From Bradyrhizobium sp. CCBAU 051011 (GTDB taxonomy: Bacteria > Pseudomonadota > Alphaproteobacteria > Rhizobiales > Xanthobacteraceae): 64,000 nt of DNA. Positions 42,523 through 51,379 of this stretch are shown piece after piece; the first letter of the stretch is position 1, and each line of letters begins with the position of its first letter. A model generated the notes under the pieces. The model was not told the DNA's origin. It ran no database searches and saw only the letters and a program-made list of their open reading frames with translations. Location of the stretch: NCBI RefSeq assembly GCF_009930815.1, contig NZ_CP022222.1, positions 1,902,501-1,966,500 of the forward strand, given 5' to 3'. Both the position numbers and the translations under genes were made by a program.

Positions 42523-44517
42523 TTAGCGCAGGAGCTGCAGCACGCTCTGCTGGCTCTGGTTGGCCAGCGCCAGCGCGGACACCGCGATCGACTGGCGGGT
42601 CGACAGCGCCTGGCTGTTCGCCGCTTCCTCGTTGGTGTCAGCCAGCGTCAGGTTCGACGAGCCGGTCTGCAGCACGTTGATCAGGTTCTTCGAGAAATCC
42701 TGACGGATCTGCACGATCGAAAGGTTCGAACCGAAGGCCGAAGCCTGCGAGCGGAGCGTGGACGACGCGCCGTTAAGCGCCGTCACGATCTCGTTGATCG
42801 CAGCGTTGTCCTTGAAGGCGCCCGAACTCAGAACGTCGAGGCCGAGGCCGGCCGGGTTGAAGTTCACGCCCTGGATGCTCAGCGTGGACTTGCCGGTTTC
42901 GTTGAACGTCAGCTTCAGGGTGTCGCCGCCGAGCAGGTTGATGCCGTTGAAGGACGCGTCCTGCGTGGTGGTGGTGATCTGATTGATGATGTTGTTGTAC
43001 TGGGTGACCAGGTTGTCACGGGCCAGCTTGGCGTCTGCGTCAACGACCGGAGCCGGAGCCGTGGTGCCGGCAGCGAACGCCTGGCCGGCGCCAACCGCGG
43101 AACCGGTGATGGCACCGATCGTGGCCGAAGCCGCTTCGTTCGTCGTGGTGATCGTCAGCTTGCCGGACACGAAAGTGGCCTGCAGGTTGTTGGCGGCGAG
43201 AGCCTCGTTCAGTTGGTTGAGCGAGGAGACACGGCCGGGGGCGGCGCCGAACACGATGTCGGTGGCAGTGCCGCCGCCGGTCGCACCAATCTTCAAGGTC
43301 TTGCCTTCCAGCACGCCCAGGACCTGGGTGCGAGCCTGGGTTACGCCGCCGGCCAGACCGAGCGAGCTGAGAGCGCCGGCGTTGCTGCTGGTGATCGAGA
43401 GGTCGCTCAGCGTGCCGGTGTTCAGCGTGATCTTGCCGCCGGTGATGGTCGAAGCCGTCGTCGAGCCGGTCAGACCGTCGATCTTCGCCAGCAGGCCAGT
43501 GACGTCGCTGTCGACCTTGATTTCGTTCGGATCGTTGCCGGTCGCGGTGGCGGCCACGAAGGTCAGCGTCTTGCCGTTGACGGTGATGGTATCACCCACG
43601 GCGAAGGCGTTTGCAATCGAAGCAGCCGTGCCGTCGCCGACGCTCAGCTTGGTGGTGCCGGCCAGAGCGCCGGCCGTCACGGCGCCACCGCCACGAGTGG
43701 CGGTGCTTTGAGCGGCAGTGTTGATTTCGAGCGCGACGGCCGCGGTACCGGTCACGACGAGGTCGGCGGCCGTACCGGACCTCAGGGTGATGATGCCGCC
43801 CGTTGCTGTCGAGGCGTTGGCCGGGGTGGTGTTGCCCGACAGGGTGTCGATCGCTGTCATCAAATCGCTCAGCGAGGTATCGACACCCATCGTATAGGCG
43901 TTGCCCGAACCGACGAGGCCATTCGCGCCCGCCTGGAACGTGATCGTCTTGCCGTTGACGACCAGCGTGTCGTTAGCAGCAACCGCAACGGTGAGTTGGG
44001 ACAGCAGCGACGAGGGGGTCGCGTTGACCGGGCCGGCCGTCTCGAGCTGGCCGCCCGGGGTGGCCACCGCGGTGCTGGTATACGCACCGCGCTGCGGAGC
44101 GGAAGTGCCGGTGAACGCGGCGTTGGTCGGGGCCTGATCGGCGACGAGATTGTCGGCGGTTGCGCCATCGATCACGACCGAGGTGAACGACGACTTGGTC
44201 GAGAAGCCGACCGTGGTCTGCAGCGCCTGATTGGCGACAGACTTGGCGGAGTCGACGAGCTTCTGCAGCGAGGTGATGCCGGTGTTGGCAGCCTGCAGGA
44301 CCTGCACGCCGTTGCCGATGCCGTCGAGCAGATTGTTGATGTCGCTGGCGCGGCTGTCGAGCGAGGCGGCGGTGAAATAGTTGGTGGGGTTGTCGAGGGC
44401 CGTGTTGACCTTCTTGCCCGTGGCAAGGCGATTCTGCGTGGTGGCGAGCAGATCAGCGGTCGACTGCAGCGAGAGGAGGTTCTGGCGAACCGACGAGGAG
44501 AGAACAATACCTGACAT
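42523..44517 (-). CDS. Flagellin (large, about 66 kDa)
   Basis: A 664-residue filament protein. The N-terminal D0/D1 helices (IVLSSSVRQNLLSLQSTADL, LATGKKVNTALDNPTNYF) and C-terminal D0 helix (RQSIAVSALALANQSQQSVL) are well conserved. The middle (about 150-520) is long, Thr/Ala/Gly-rich and made of similar beta segments with repeated NGKTITF-like strands, the surface D2/D3 domains. The length matches thick, subpolar flagellins of Bradyrhizobium rather than the roughly 300-residue lateral type. The leader (AGAAGGG before the ATG) is a natural target for the FlbT encoded downstream. Confidence 0.93.
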   Translation of the reverse strand: MSGIVLSSSVRQNLLSLQSTADLLATTQNRLATGKKVNTALDNPTNYFTAASLDSRASDINNLLDGIGNGVQVLQAANTGITSLQKLVDSAKSVANQALQTTVGFSTKSSFTSVVIDGATADNLVADQAPTNAAFTGTSAPQRGAYTSTAVATPGGQLETAGPVNATPSSLLSQLTVAVAANDTLVVNGKTITFQAGANGLVGSGNAYTMGVDTSLSDLMTAIDTLSGNTTPANASTATGGIITLRSGTAADLVVTGTAAVALEINTAAQSTATRGGGAVTAGALAGTTKLSVGDGTAASIANAFAVGDTITVNGKTLTFVAATATGNDPNEIKVDSDVTGLLAKIDGLTGSTTASTITGGKITLNTGTLSDLSITSSNAGALSSLGLAGGVTQARTQVLGVLEGKTLKIGATGGGTATDIVFGAAPGRVSSLNQLNEALAANNLQATFVSGKLTITTTNEAASATIGAITGSAVGAGQAFAAGTTAPAPVVDADAKLARDNLVTQYNNIINQITTTTQDASFNGINLLGGDTLKLTFNETGKSTLSIQGVNFNPAGLGLDVLSSGAFKDNAAINEIVTALNGASSTLRSQASAFGSNLSIVQIRQDFSKNLINVLQTGSSNLTLADTNEEAANSQALSTRQSIAVSALALANQSQQSVLQLLR

Positions 44518-44782
44518 AACTCATACCCTTCTGGATGAACACGATTGACGCAACGCCACAAACTTCTTTGGGCGATGCTGCCACACTGGTCCTCCACCGC
44601 TACCTGCAGGTTAACGCGCCGATCCGTACAAATACGAAAGGCGAAGAAAACCTTCACGAATTTTATTTATGGTGAACAGAGTCTTAACTGCGCAAAGCGG
44701 GGTCTCGTCGCAGCAACGGCTTCAATCGCGGACACGCGATTATTGGGTGCTGGATGAATAAGGTGCTGGATGTCCGCGAGAT

Positions 44783-45199
44783 CTAGCTCGACTGCACGGC
44801 GCCGCTGAACCCGGACCGGGCTTCGGCCAAACATTCATTGACGATCGCCAGCAGCGCCCCCGGCGTGAACGGCTTGCGCAGGCAGCGCGCGGCACCGAGT
44901 TCGAGCGCCATGCGCAGGAAGTCCGGCGCCGGCGAGTCGAGATTGGCAAAGGCGTATCCCGACATCGCAACCAGGGGAATTTTCGGCGCACGCTCGTGGA
45001 ATATCCTGATCGATTCGAAGCCGCGCATGTGCGGCATGAAGATATCGACGAGCATCAGGTCGAAGGAGGAATCTTCCAGCGCGCGAAGCCCGGCTTCGCC
45101 GCCGTCGGCTATCGTCACCTCAAAGCCGTGACGCTCGAGATAGATCTCGATGGCCGTACAGACCATGGGATCGTCATCGACGATGAGAACGCGAGTCAT
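44783..45199 (-). CDS. Single-domain response regulator
   Basis: A 138-residue receiver: LIVDDDPMV acidic pocket, phospho-Asp in LMLVDIFMPHMRG, switch Ser in VAMSGYAF and Lys in CLRKPFTPG. There is no output domain. It is of the same subtype as the receiver at 31214. A decayed relative lies just upstream (45364-45621), and the flagellin gene lies downstream, but no kinase is adjacent. Confidence 0.9.
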   Translation of the reverse strand: MTRVLIVDDDPMVCTAIEIYLERHGFEVTIADGGEAGLRALEDSSFDLMLVDIFMPHMRGFESIRIFHERAPKIPLVAMSGYAFANLDSPAPDFLRMALELGAARCLRKPFTPGALLAIVNECLAEARSGFSGAVQSS

Positions 45200-45363
45200 G
45201 TTTAGCCCCCGGCAGCCGACGATGTACCTTCAGTCCAATAATCCTCAGTCAGAATCGCATTGGGGCTGTCTGGTTTTCTGTTTGGTGTGAAGTGCCGGCG
45301 GCTTCCGCCGCCTCGTCGTAACAGACGAAATCAGCGACCGCCGCGTAGCCTCTCCCTGGCAGT

Positions 45364-45621
45364 TCAGCCCGTACTCAGCCTCACTCTCGAGATGTTCGGT
45401 GGCGCGCTCCCGGCGGCCGCCAGCCTTGCCGTAAGTCTTCGACGTTGTTCCGCTTCCGACAGGCACTCGTCGATCACGCCGAGCAGCGTTACCGGACGAA
45501 ACGGCTTGCGCCGGTATCGCGCTCCGGCGCCGGATTTGCGTTCCCGCAATGGAACCTTCGGTTCCAAGCGCGTGGCCGTTTTATCTTGGCGAATCAGCTC
45601 GCTACCGCATTTCCGCGGCAA
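45364..45621 (-). pseudogene. C-terminal remnant of a receiver domain
   Basis: Only the last part of a receiver is recognisable: KSGAGARYRRKPFRPVTLLG followed by VIDECLSEAEQRR, matching the KPFTPGALLAIVNECLAEA end of the intact receiver at 44783. The phosphorylation site and the first strands are absent. It is therefore a truncated duplicate. Confidence 0.6.
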
Positions 45622-46184
45622 ATGGACCGCTTTGTCTGCCCTTTACGGTGTATAAGACTGGTTCCACCGCTTGCGGCGGAAACGGAAACTTGTATCCAGC
45701 CCGCCGCACTACAGCCCAGGCCATTGTTGATCCGATACACCCGGGCTTTTTCATTGATGCAAACCCGCACGTGCGCGCTCCGCATCGATTGCTTGCAGGT
45801 CTTCTTCGCAGTGGAGTTCGCATCGCTGCGTCCACGAACGCCCGTGCATGAATCTACGTTTGCTCGACAGCAGCGTATCGACGATGCGATCATTTGATAG
45901 CGACGACCTTGTCGGGAAGATGCCACGCGACGGAGCGTGCGCCCGTCGCGGCATCGGCACGGCCTGCTGCGGCCGACGCTGCAGATTTTTGCGTCATCGA
46001 CGCGAGGAGCGGCGCGCCTCCAAAATCCTGTCACGGCAGGAGCAGCCCTGGCGACGCGGCATTGGCGCCAAGCCCGTGCGTCCTTTTGGCAATTTTTTCT
46101 TGCCAATGAAATATGCAAGGATCATCCTGCATTTCGGACAGTACGCAGCAGAGACCGGCTTGGCCCGTAAGGCAGGAGACTGCT
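45622..46184. other. Gene-poor stretch
   Basis: About 560 bases without a protein I can support. There is a short hairpin near 45664-45685 (CCACCGCTTGCGGCGG). Several ORFs of 60-170 codons overlap on both strands but show only the base composition, no domain features. It probably carries the promoter of the Crp/Fnr gene. Confidence 0.5.
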
Positions 46185-46910
46185 TTGGATTCAGCCCCTC
46201 GTTCTCCGAATGGTTTTTTGTCCTCGCTGACCGCGGACGATTTTGAATTGATTCGCCCGCACCTGCGTGCCACGGACCTCAGTCCGGAGACGGTCCTGGT
46301 CGAAGTCGACGAAACGCTCAAGCGCGCATATCTTCCGCACAAGGGCGTTATCTCGCTGGTCGTGAATCTGGCGCGCGGCGAGCATGTCCAGGTCGCGATG
46401 ATCGGCCGCGACAGCATTTTCGGTGCATTCGCTGCGCTTGGCGACGCGGTTGCGCTCAACAGCGCCGTGGTGATGGTGCCCGGCGCCGCCTCGACGATCG
46501 ATCTCGACCAGCTTCGTTTTGCCGCAGATCAGAGCACAACGTTGCGCACCGCGCTGGTGCGGCACGGCCTCGCCGTCTATGCGCAGATCCAGCAGACTGC
46601 AGGCTGCAACGCCTCGCACACGGTGGAATCGCGGCTGGCGCGATGCCTGTTGCACACGCGCGACCTCTCCGGCAGCGACAAGATCGTCCTAACCCAGGAA
46701 GCGATGGCCCAGATGATCGGTGCGCGCCGCAACAGCGTTTCGCTGGTGGCCAACACCCTGCAGCAGGCTAACTTCATCCACTACAGCCGCGGGCATATCG
46801 AAATCACCAACGTGGACGGCCTGATCAAGACGTCCTGCGAGTGCTACGGGACGGTCAAGGCGCAGTACACGAGGCTGCTGCATCCGCGCACCCACAGCGT
46901 AGCCGCATGA
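46185..46910 (+). CDS. Crp/Fnr family transcription regulator
   Basis: A 241-residue regulator. The N-terminal cyclic-nucleotide-type beta-roll runs about 10-140 (KRAYLPHKGVISLVVNLARG, VQVAMIGRDSIFGAFAALGD). The helix-turn-helix is LTQEAMAQMIGARRNSVSLV near 180-200. The phosphate-binding cassette of true CRP is not clear and FNR-type cysteines at the N-terminus are absent, so the signal is unknown. I use the TTG at 46185, which has GGCAGGAGAC just upstream; the ATG at 46113 has no ribosome site. It lies alone, upstream of a cheY-like gene. Confidence 0.85.
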   Translation: MDSAPRSPNGFLSSLTADDFELIRPHLRATDLSPETVLVEVDETLKRAYLPHKGVISLVVNLARGEHVQVAMIGRDSIFGAFAALGDAVALNSAVVMVPGAASTIDLDQLRFAADQSTTLRTALVRHGLAVYAQIQQTAGCNASHTVESRLARCLLHTRDLSGSDKIVLTQEAMAQMIGARRNSVSLVANTLQQANFIHYSRGHIEITNVDGLIKTSCECYGTVKAQYTRLLHPRTHSVAA

Positions 46911-47194
46911 CCGCTTTCCGCGATCGACGACGGCCGCAGCCCGATCTGTGATACGCATCGCGATACCGTTGCGCGCGATGATTGAGCCATTCCCGCGATA
47001 CCTCACCGTATTACTACGGCCAATGGCGCCCCTGCGGCTCTCAGCGGGCTTCGAATTAACGCGCTGTTCAACGAGCCCTGATAGTCGTCACGGTGCTGAC
47101 GGGTGCGGGTTCGAGAAAAGGCAATCGAGACTCTTTCGCGTGCAACGCGCATTCACCTGTGTTCGGCGGCATGTTGCTTGCGCGGAGTACGAAC

Positions 47195-47587
47195 ATGGCT
47201 TTTGACCTGTCGATGCCGATCCTGGTGGTCGATGACTACAGCACCATGATCCGCATCATCCGTAACCTTCTCAAGCAGCTCGGATTCGAGAATGTCGACG
47301 AGGCCAGCGATGGATCGGCCGCGCTCGCCAAGATGCAGACCAAGCGATACGGCCTCGTGATCTCCGACTGGAACATGGAGCCGATGACCGGTTACGACCT
47401 GCTCAAGGAAGTCCGCGCCAGCCCTGAATTTTCCAAGACGCCTTTCATCATGATCACGGCGGAATCCAAGACCGAAAACGTCATCGCCGCGAAGAAGGCC
47501 GGCGTCAACAATTACATTGTGAAGCCGTTCAACGCCGCGACGCTGAAGACCAAGATGGAAGCGGTATTCCCGGACGCCGCCGGCTGA
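47195..47587 (+). CDS. CheY-like chemotaxis response regulator
   Basis: A 130-residue receiver much like enterobacterial CheY: ILVVDDYSTMIRIIRNLLKQ, phospho-Asp in GLVISDWNMEPMTG, switch Thr in IMITAES and Lys in YIVKPFNA. ATG 47195 has CGGAG upstream. It is closer to motor-binding CheY than the one in the che operon, so it may be the actual switch-binding regulator. It lies apart from the operon on the opposite strand. Confidence 0.9.
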   Translation: MAFDLSMPILVVDDYSTMIRIIRNLLKQLGFENVDEASDGSAALAKMQTKRYGLVISDWNMEPMTGYDLLKEVRASPEFSKTPFIMITAESKTENVIAAKKAGVNNYIVKPFNAATLKTKMEAVFPDAAG

Positions 47588-47820
47588 CATCGTCCCGAAA
47601 GGCGCCGCCAACCGCAAGGCCGCGCCTGCCTCCGGTCATCCTCCTCGACGCCCGATGCGACGACATGCATGCGGCGCTCCTCGCGAGAATTGCTTTCAAC
47701 AACCGGACCGGCTTGGCCCGCGCCGCGGATGCGCGGGCTGGCCGTACTTCTACGGTTAGAGATTTTCACCTCCGGATAACGTTGACTGAGGATAGTTGCG
47801 TGGATCAAGGGAGTCCCCTC

Positions 47821-48066
47821 ATGTTCACGTTTGAAACGAGCGATCGGAAAGAAGTGCGGCGTTTCCGTATCGCGCAGTTCAATGGCAGAACCGCCACCGT
47901 GCGTTCGGGCGGATCGGCAGTCACCGGCCACGTTCGATCCATCGTGGAAAGCAAGTCGAGTGTGCCGGCGGCGTGGACCATCACGATCATCCCGGAAGAG
48001 CCGAGGCCGACGGTCTCGATGCGGCCCGCGCCCCGCGGTCGACCCCTCATGGAAGATTTCTGCTGA
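47821..48066 (+). CDS. Small hypothetical protein
   Basis: An 81-residue protein, not recognised. It is basic in the first half (DRKEVRRFRIAQFNGRTATV), strand-rich, and ends in RGRPLMEDFC. AAGGGAG lies 9 bases before the ATG at 47821; the frame is open further upstream from 47665. The pattern resembles small rhizobial proteins of unknown role seen near chemotaxis or two-component genes. No signal peptide or membrane helix. Confidence 0.6.
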   Translation: MFTFETSDRKEVRRFRIAQFNGRTATVRSGGSAVTGHVRSIVESKSSVPAAWTITIIPEEPRPTVSMRPAPRGRPLMEDFC

Positions 48067-48175
48067 ACGGCAGAACGGGCGATCCTGCGAAGATCGCCGG
48101 CATGCCCGCGGCCCCACATCGATAGCTTGACACTGCGCGCTCAGCCGCACATCACAGATATTGCTTCGGGAAGGA

Positions 48176-48796
48176 TCAGGCGGGCTGCAGCAGCGCCTTG
48201 CGAACCAGATCCGCGGTATTGCGGGCGCCAAGCTTGCGCATGGCCTCGGCGCGATGGCTCTCAAACGTCCTTGGGCTGATGTTCATGCGCAAGGCGCCCT
48301 GCTTGTTGGAGCAACCCTCGCTGATCAGGCTGAGCACCTCGCGCTCGCGCTTGGTCAGCGGCTTCTGGCCGGACTCCGGGGCGAGCACCAGGCCCGGCTT
48401 TCGGCTGCCATCCGCCGGCCGACCGGCGTGCCCCTCGCCGGCCTGCTTGCAAAGGGCATCGGAGACCGCCGCTGGATGACTGTCCGATATCTGCTTCACC
48501 AGAGCGCAGACACGTTCGGTTTGCTGAAGCGCGTTCTCCACCACCTGCTGCAGATAGAGCCGGGTGCCGGGGGTCTGCGAAAACTGATGGCTGTGCTGCT
48601 TGATCTCATTCATGTAGAGCAGCAACGCCGTCAGCGGCCCGTTCAACTGCCGGGCAATCGCCGCTCCTGCCTCGTCCGCGGCCCGCGCGCGCGCGACGGA
48701 CAGTTGGACGATGTCAGGATTCTCGTCGAGAGGCGTGACGCTTTCCATCCACTTCATGAAGTGCGAATCAGAGGCTCGATGGTCTTGTCCTGACAT
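48176..48796 (-). CDS. LuxR-type regulator with a kinase-helix-like N-terminal domain
   Basis: A 206-residue protein. The C-terminal LuxR helix-turn-helix (about 143-200) is LTKREREVLSLISEGCSNKQ then MNISPRTFESHRAEAMRKLG, like the FixJ-type regulator at 35286. The N-terminal half is not a receiver. Instead it holds AAIARQLNGPLTALLLYMNE, which resembles the H-box helix of FixL-like kinases (HELNQPLTA) with Gln in place of His, followed by a second helix (YLQQVVENALQQTERVCALV). This suggests a dimeric helical bundle that may dock with a receiver or kinase. The gene stands alone. Confidence 0.82.
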   Translation of the reverse strand: MSGQDHRASDSHFMKWMESVTPLDENPDIVQLSVARARAADEAGAAIARQLNGPLTALLLYMNEIKQHSHQFSQTPGTRLYLQQVVENALQQTERVCALVKQISDSHPAAVSDALCKQAGEGHAGRPADGSRKPGLVLAPESGQKPLTKREREVLSLISEGCSNKQGALRMNISPRTFESHRAEAMRKLGARNTADLVRKALLQPA

Positions 48797-49268
48797 ATAA
48801 CTATTTTATCGGTTTCACCCTTTATCATGGTTAATTTCGCACACGGTAAGAATACGGAGAAAACCGCCGACTCACCCTGATAACCGGCCGAAATTCGCTG
48901 AAAGTCGCTCAAAATTGGGAGCGAACTTGACTTTTTTTGACCCAAGCGAACAAATCGCGGTTAAGCATTGCGTCCGTTCTGCTCCGTATTTTCACGGTAG
49001 CTGCATTTACTTTGTTAATAGATCACAACCGACTTCCCCGATTTTTCCGACCTCTCGACGCCCCAGATCCGCGCCGGCTCGGGGCGGCCACGTTTCGTCG
49101 CGGATGAGCGCAGGCCCTGTCGTGCAGGCGTGAATGGCCTTCATAACCGCGCCGCGAAGCCACTGCTTATGGTCTCCATTTTGATCGATTCCAATTTACA
49201 GGCTGCGGCAGCCTCGCAATGATCGAGGCTCAAAATCATCCCGCAACGAATCCAAAAAGGAGACGGCG
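48797..49268. other. Intergenic stretch without a gene
   Basis: About 470 bases. It is richer in A and T near 48800-49030 and holds the divergent promoters of the LuxR gene (minus) and the frameshifted secreted protein (plus). No supported coding sequence or RNA gene. Confidence 0.5.
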
Positions 49269-49696
49269 ATGTCGCAAGCAAAGGGATCGTGGATGAGAAT
49301 GGCCGTGCTGGCCGCTGCCCTGGCGTTCACTCGGGCGTAGCGGCACAGACCGCGCCTGCACCGGCGGAGAATGCGCCGCCGACGGCCGACAACGCCGTGA
49401 TGCTCACCGTCTTCCTGAAGCACGACCAGTCGCGCCCCTTAAGCGAGCTCAATGCGCAGTTGCAGCGCCAGGGCTACTACAAGGCCTTCCCGCCCGACGG
49501 CGTCGAAGTCGTGAGCTGGTACGTCATGATGGGCATCGGGCAGGTGGTGACGCTGCGGCTGCCGGCGTCGCGGCTGCGCGAGGTCAACCGCATCCTCGAG
49601 AACACCGCCTGGGGCAGCTATCGCACCGAGTTCTATCCGACCTATGATTACAAGGCGATCGGCGTAGCGGCACACGAAAAGGCGCAGCAGCAATAG
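49269..49696 (+). pseudogene. Small secreted protein gene with one-base frameshift
   Basis: ATG 49269 has an excellent ribosome site (AGGAGACGGCG) and starts a signal peptide, WMRMAVLAAALAFT, but the frame then hits TAG. The next frame carries on smoothly as SGVAAQTAPAPAENAPP and a compact domain (VMLTVFLKHDQSRPLSELNA, VVSWYVMMGIGQVVTLRLPA, LREVNRILENTAWGSY) to the stop at 49696. One missing T near 49336 would restore a single gene of about 142 residues. It may be a true mutation or a sequencing error. Function unknown; probably periplasmic. Confidence 0.75.
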
Positions 49697-49699
49697 GCG

Positions 49700-50704
49700 T
49701 CAGGCCGTCAACAGCGACTTCCGCTTGCGAACCCGCGCGATGGATTGCTCTATCGCCGACGTGGACAGGATTCCGTCGCGCAGGCTTTCACCGATGTACT
49801 CGGCGACTGCGGCCATCTCCTGTTCCTGATCGAGCAGGTTGTTGCCGATGCAGAGCATGTCCATGCCCGCTTTGAGCGATTGCAGGCTGGCTTCTGTCGT
49901 GCCCAGAGCCTTCTGCAATCCCTGCATCTGCATGTCGTCGGTGATCAGGAGCGAATCCGGAAGGCGCTTGCGCAAGCGACCAAGCCCTGCCGCCGACAGG
50001 GTCATCGGGCGTTCCCGATCCCATTGCCTGACGATCGCATGGCTGACCAGCACCGCATCGCCGAACATTTTTGACGCGAGCGAATAGAACAGCTCTTCCT
50101 GCTCCGGTGGCAGCGCATCCGAAATATCCATGAACTCCTGATGCGAATCCACCATCGCGCCGCCGATGCCGGGAAAATGCTTGAGGCACAGGCCGACGCG
50201 CTGCGCCCGCGCCACCTCGCTCGCCAGCAACGCATTGGCTTCCACCTCGGCGATATCTGCGGAATAGGAACGCTTGATCCTGCCGATATTTGGATTGTCG
50301 GGGTTGTAGTCGACGTCGATGACAGGCGCGAAATCATAGTGGATGCCGAGCCGCCGCATCTCGGCAAAGCTCGTGGTGAGGATCGCGCGCTTTCGATCCG
50401 GCGCGAGATGGTTGAACTCCTTCGCGCTCGGCAATGGCGCAAAGCCGCGGCCCTCCTTCAACCGCCGCACCAGGCCGCCCTCCTGATCGATGAACACCAT
50501 CGGCGCAGAAGGAAGCGCTGATATCTCCGCGCAGAGGCGCTGCACCTGCCCCGGTGAATCGATGTTGTTGTCGTATGCTCGCGTCTGGCAGGAATAGTCG
50601 AACAGGATCACACCGCCGAGGCCGTAGCGCATCGCGAATTGCTTCAGCCAGTCCGGAACGATCTTGCCGAAGAAGCCGAGGATGAAGAGCTCGCCGATGG
50701 GCAT
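49700..50704 (-). CDS. Glycoside hydrolase family 3 (NagZ-like)
   Basis: A 334-residue enzyme with the GH3 barrel: VFIDQEGGLVRRL, then APVIDVDYNPDNPNIGRIKR, LKHFPGIGGAMVDSHQEF, and the nucleophile Asp in LLITDDMQMQG. In NagZ, which removes N-acetylglucosamine from cell-wall fragments, the dyad His lies in the loop KHFPGHG...DSH; here the first His of that motif is Ile but the later DSH remains, so the enzyme could still be active. I start at ATG 50704 with TTGAGG upstream; ATG 50725 is an alternative. No cell-wall recycling partner genes are adjacent. Confidence 0.85.
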   Translation of the reverse strand: MPIGELFILGFFGKIVPDWLKQFAMRYGLGGVILFDYSCQTRAYDNNIDSPGQVQRLCAEISALPSAPMVFIDQEGGLVRRLKEGRGFAPLPSAKEFNHLAPDRKRAILTTSFAEMRRLGIHYDFAPVIDVDYNPDNPNIGRIKRSYSADIAEVEANALLASEVARAQRVGLCLKHFPGIGGAMVDSHQEFMDISDALPPEQEELFYSLASKMFGDAVLVSHAIVRQWDRERPMTLSAAGLGRLRKRLPDSLLITDDMQMQGLQKALGTTEASLQSLKAGMDMLCIGNNLLDQEQEMAAVAEYIGESLRDGILSTSAIEQSIARVRKRKSLLTA

Positions 50705-50880
50705 GGTGATAGCCTCAACTGTCATGTTTCGGTTTGGCAAACTCCAGCAAATGACCGGACCACGCAATGAGATGTCGGGTCACGCCATCCGAGTGACGTT
50801 GATCACATCTTATCGCAACCGGCGCGTCCAGGGTGGAGCATCGCAGGGCGATTTCGCGCTGCATACCCAGGAGACCCCCA

Positions 50881-51155
50881 TGACGAGCATCAAGAAAATC
50901 ATTCCGGCTGCTATTGCTGCCCTGGCGCTGACCTCGGCGTCTCTGACTTTATCGAGCCAGGCCTTCGCCGGCGGGCACCGGCATGGCCATCACGGGCACG
51001 GCCATGGCCACCACGGTCATCACCACGGTCATGGCCATGGCTTTTTTGGGCACGGCCATCACCATCACCACCACCACCGCCCTCACTTCCACGTTTATAA
51101 CAGCTGCTGGAAGTGGAGCCCCTACGGCCCGATCAATGTCTGCTACCGCTATTGA
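50881..51155 (+). CDS. His/Gly-rich secreted protein
   Basis: A 91-residue protein with a Sec signal peptide cut near QAFAGG. The mature part is almost only His and Gly (HGHHGHGHGHHGHHHGHGHG and similar), then a short tail FHVYNSCWKWSPYGPINVCY with two Cys. Such chains bind nickel, zinc or copper well, so it may buffer metal in the periplasm or outside. AGGAGACCCCC precedes ATG 50881. No metal transporter or regulator gene is adjacent. Confidence 0.8.
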
Positions 51156-51379
51156 TTCGAGACGAAGAAAAACCTCGCCCGGGCCGAACGCTCGGGCGAG
51201 TTTGGCGGAGGAAGCGTGTGAAGCCCGGCATTATCAAACAATCGTGCACGGATCGCCGTTTGAAGTGATTGGGCTCTCGCGCTGCGGTTTTCTAGCTTTG
51301 CCATGCGTGGGCTTCCGACAGGCAGCTTCATATCGCCGGTTGATTTGCCCGCGTGTGGCAATCTCGCATGCAGGTCCGG

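Noticed and set aside
42505..44514. 669-residue plus-strand frame opposite the flagellin
   Set aside because: Antisense shadow of a low-complexity flagellin; Arg/Gly/Val-rich with no fold.
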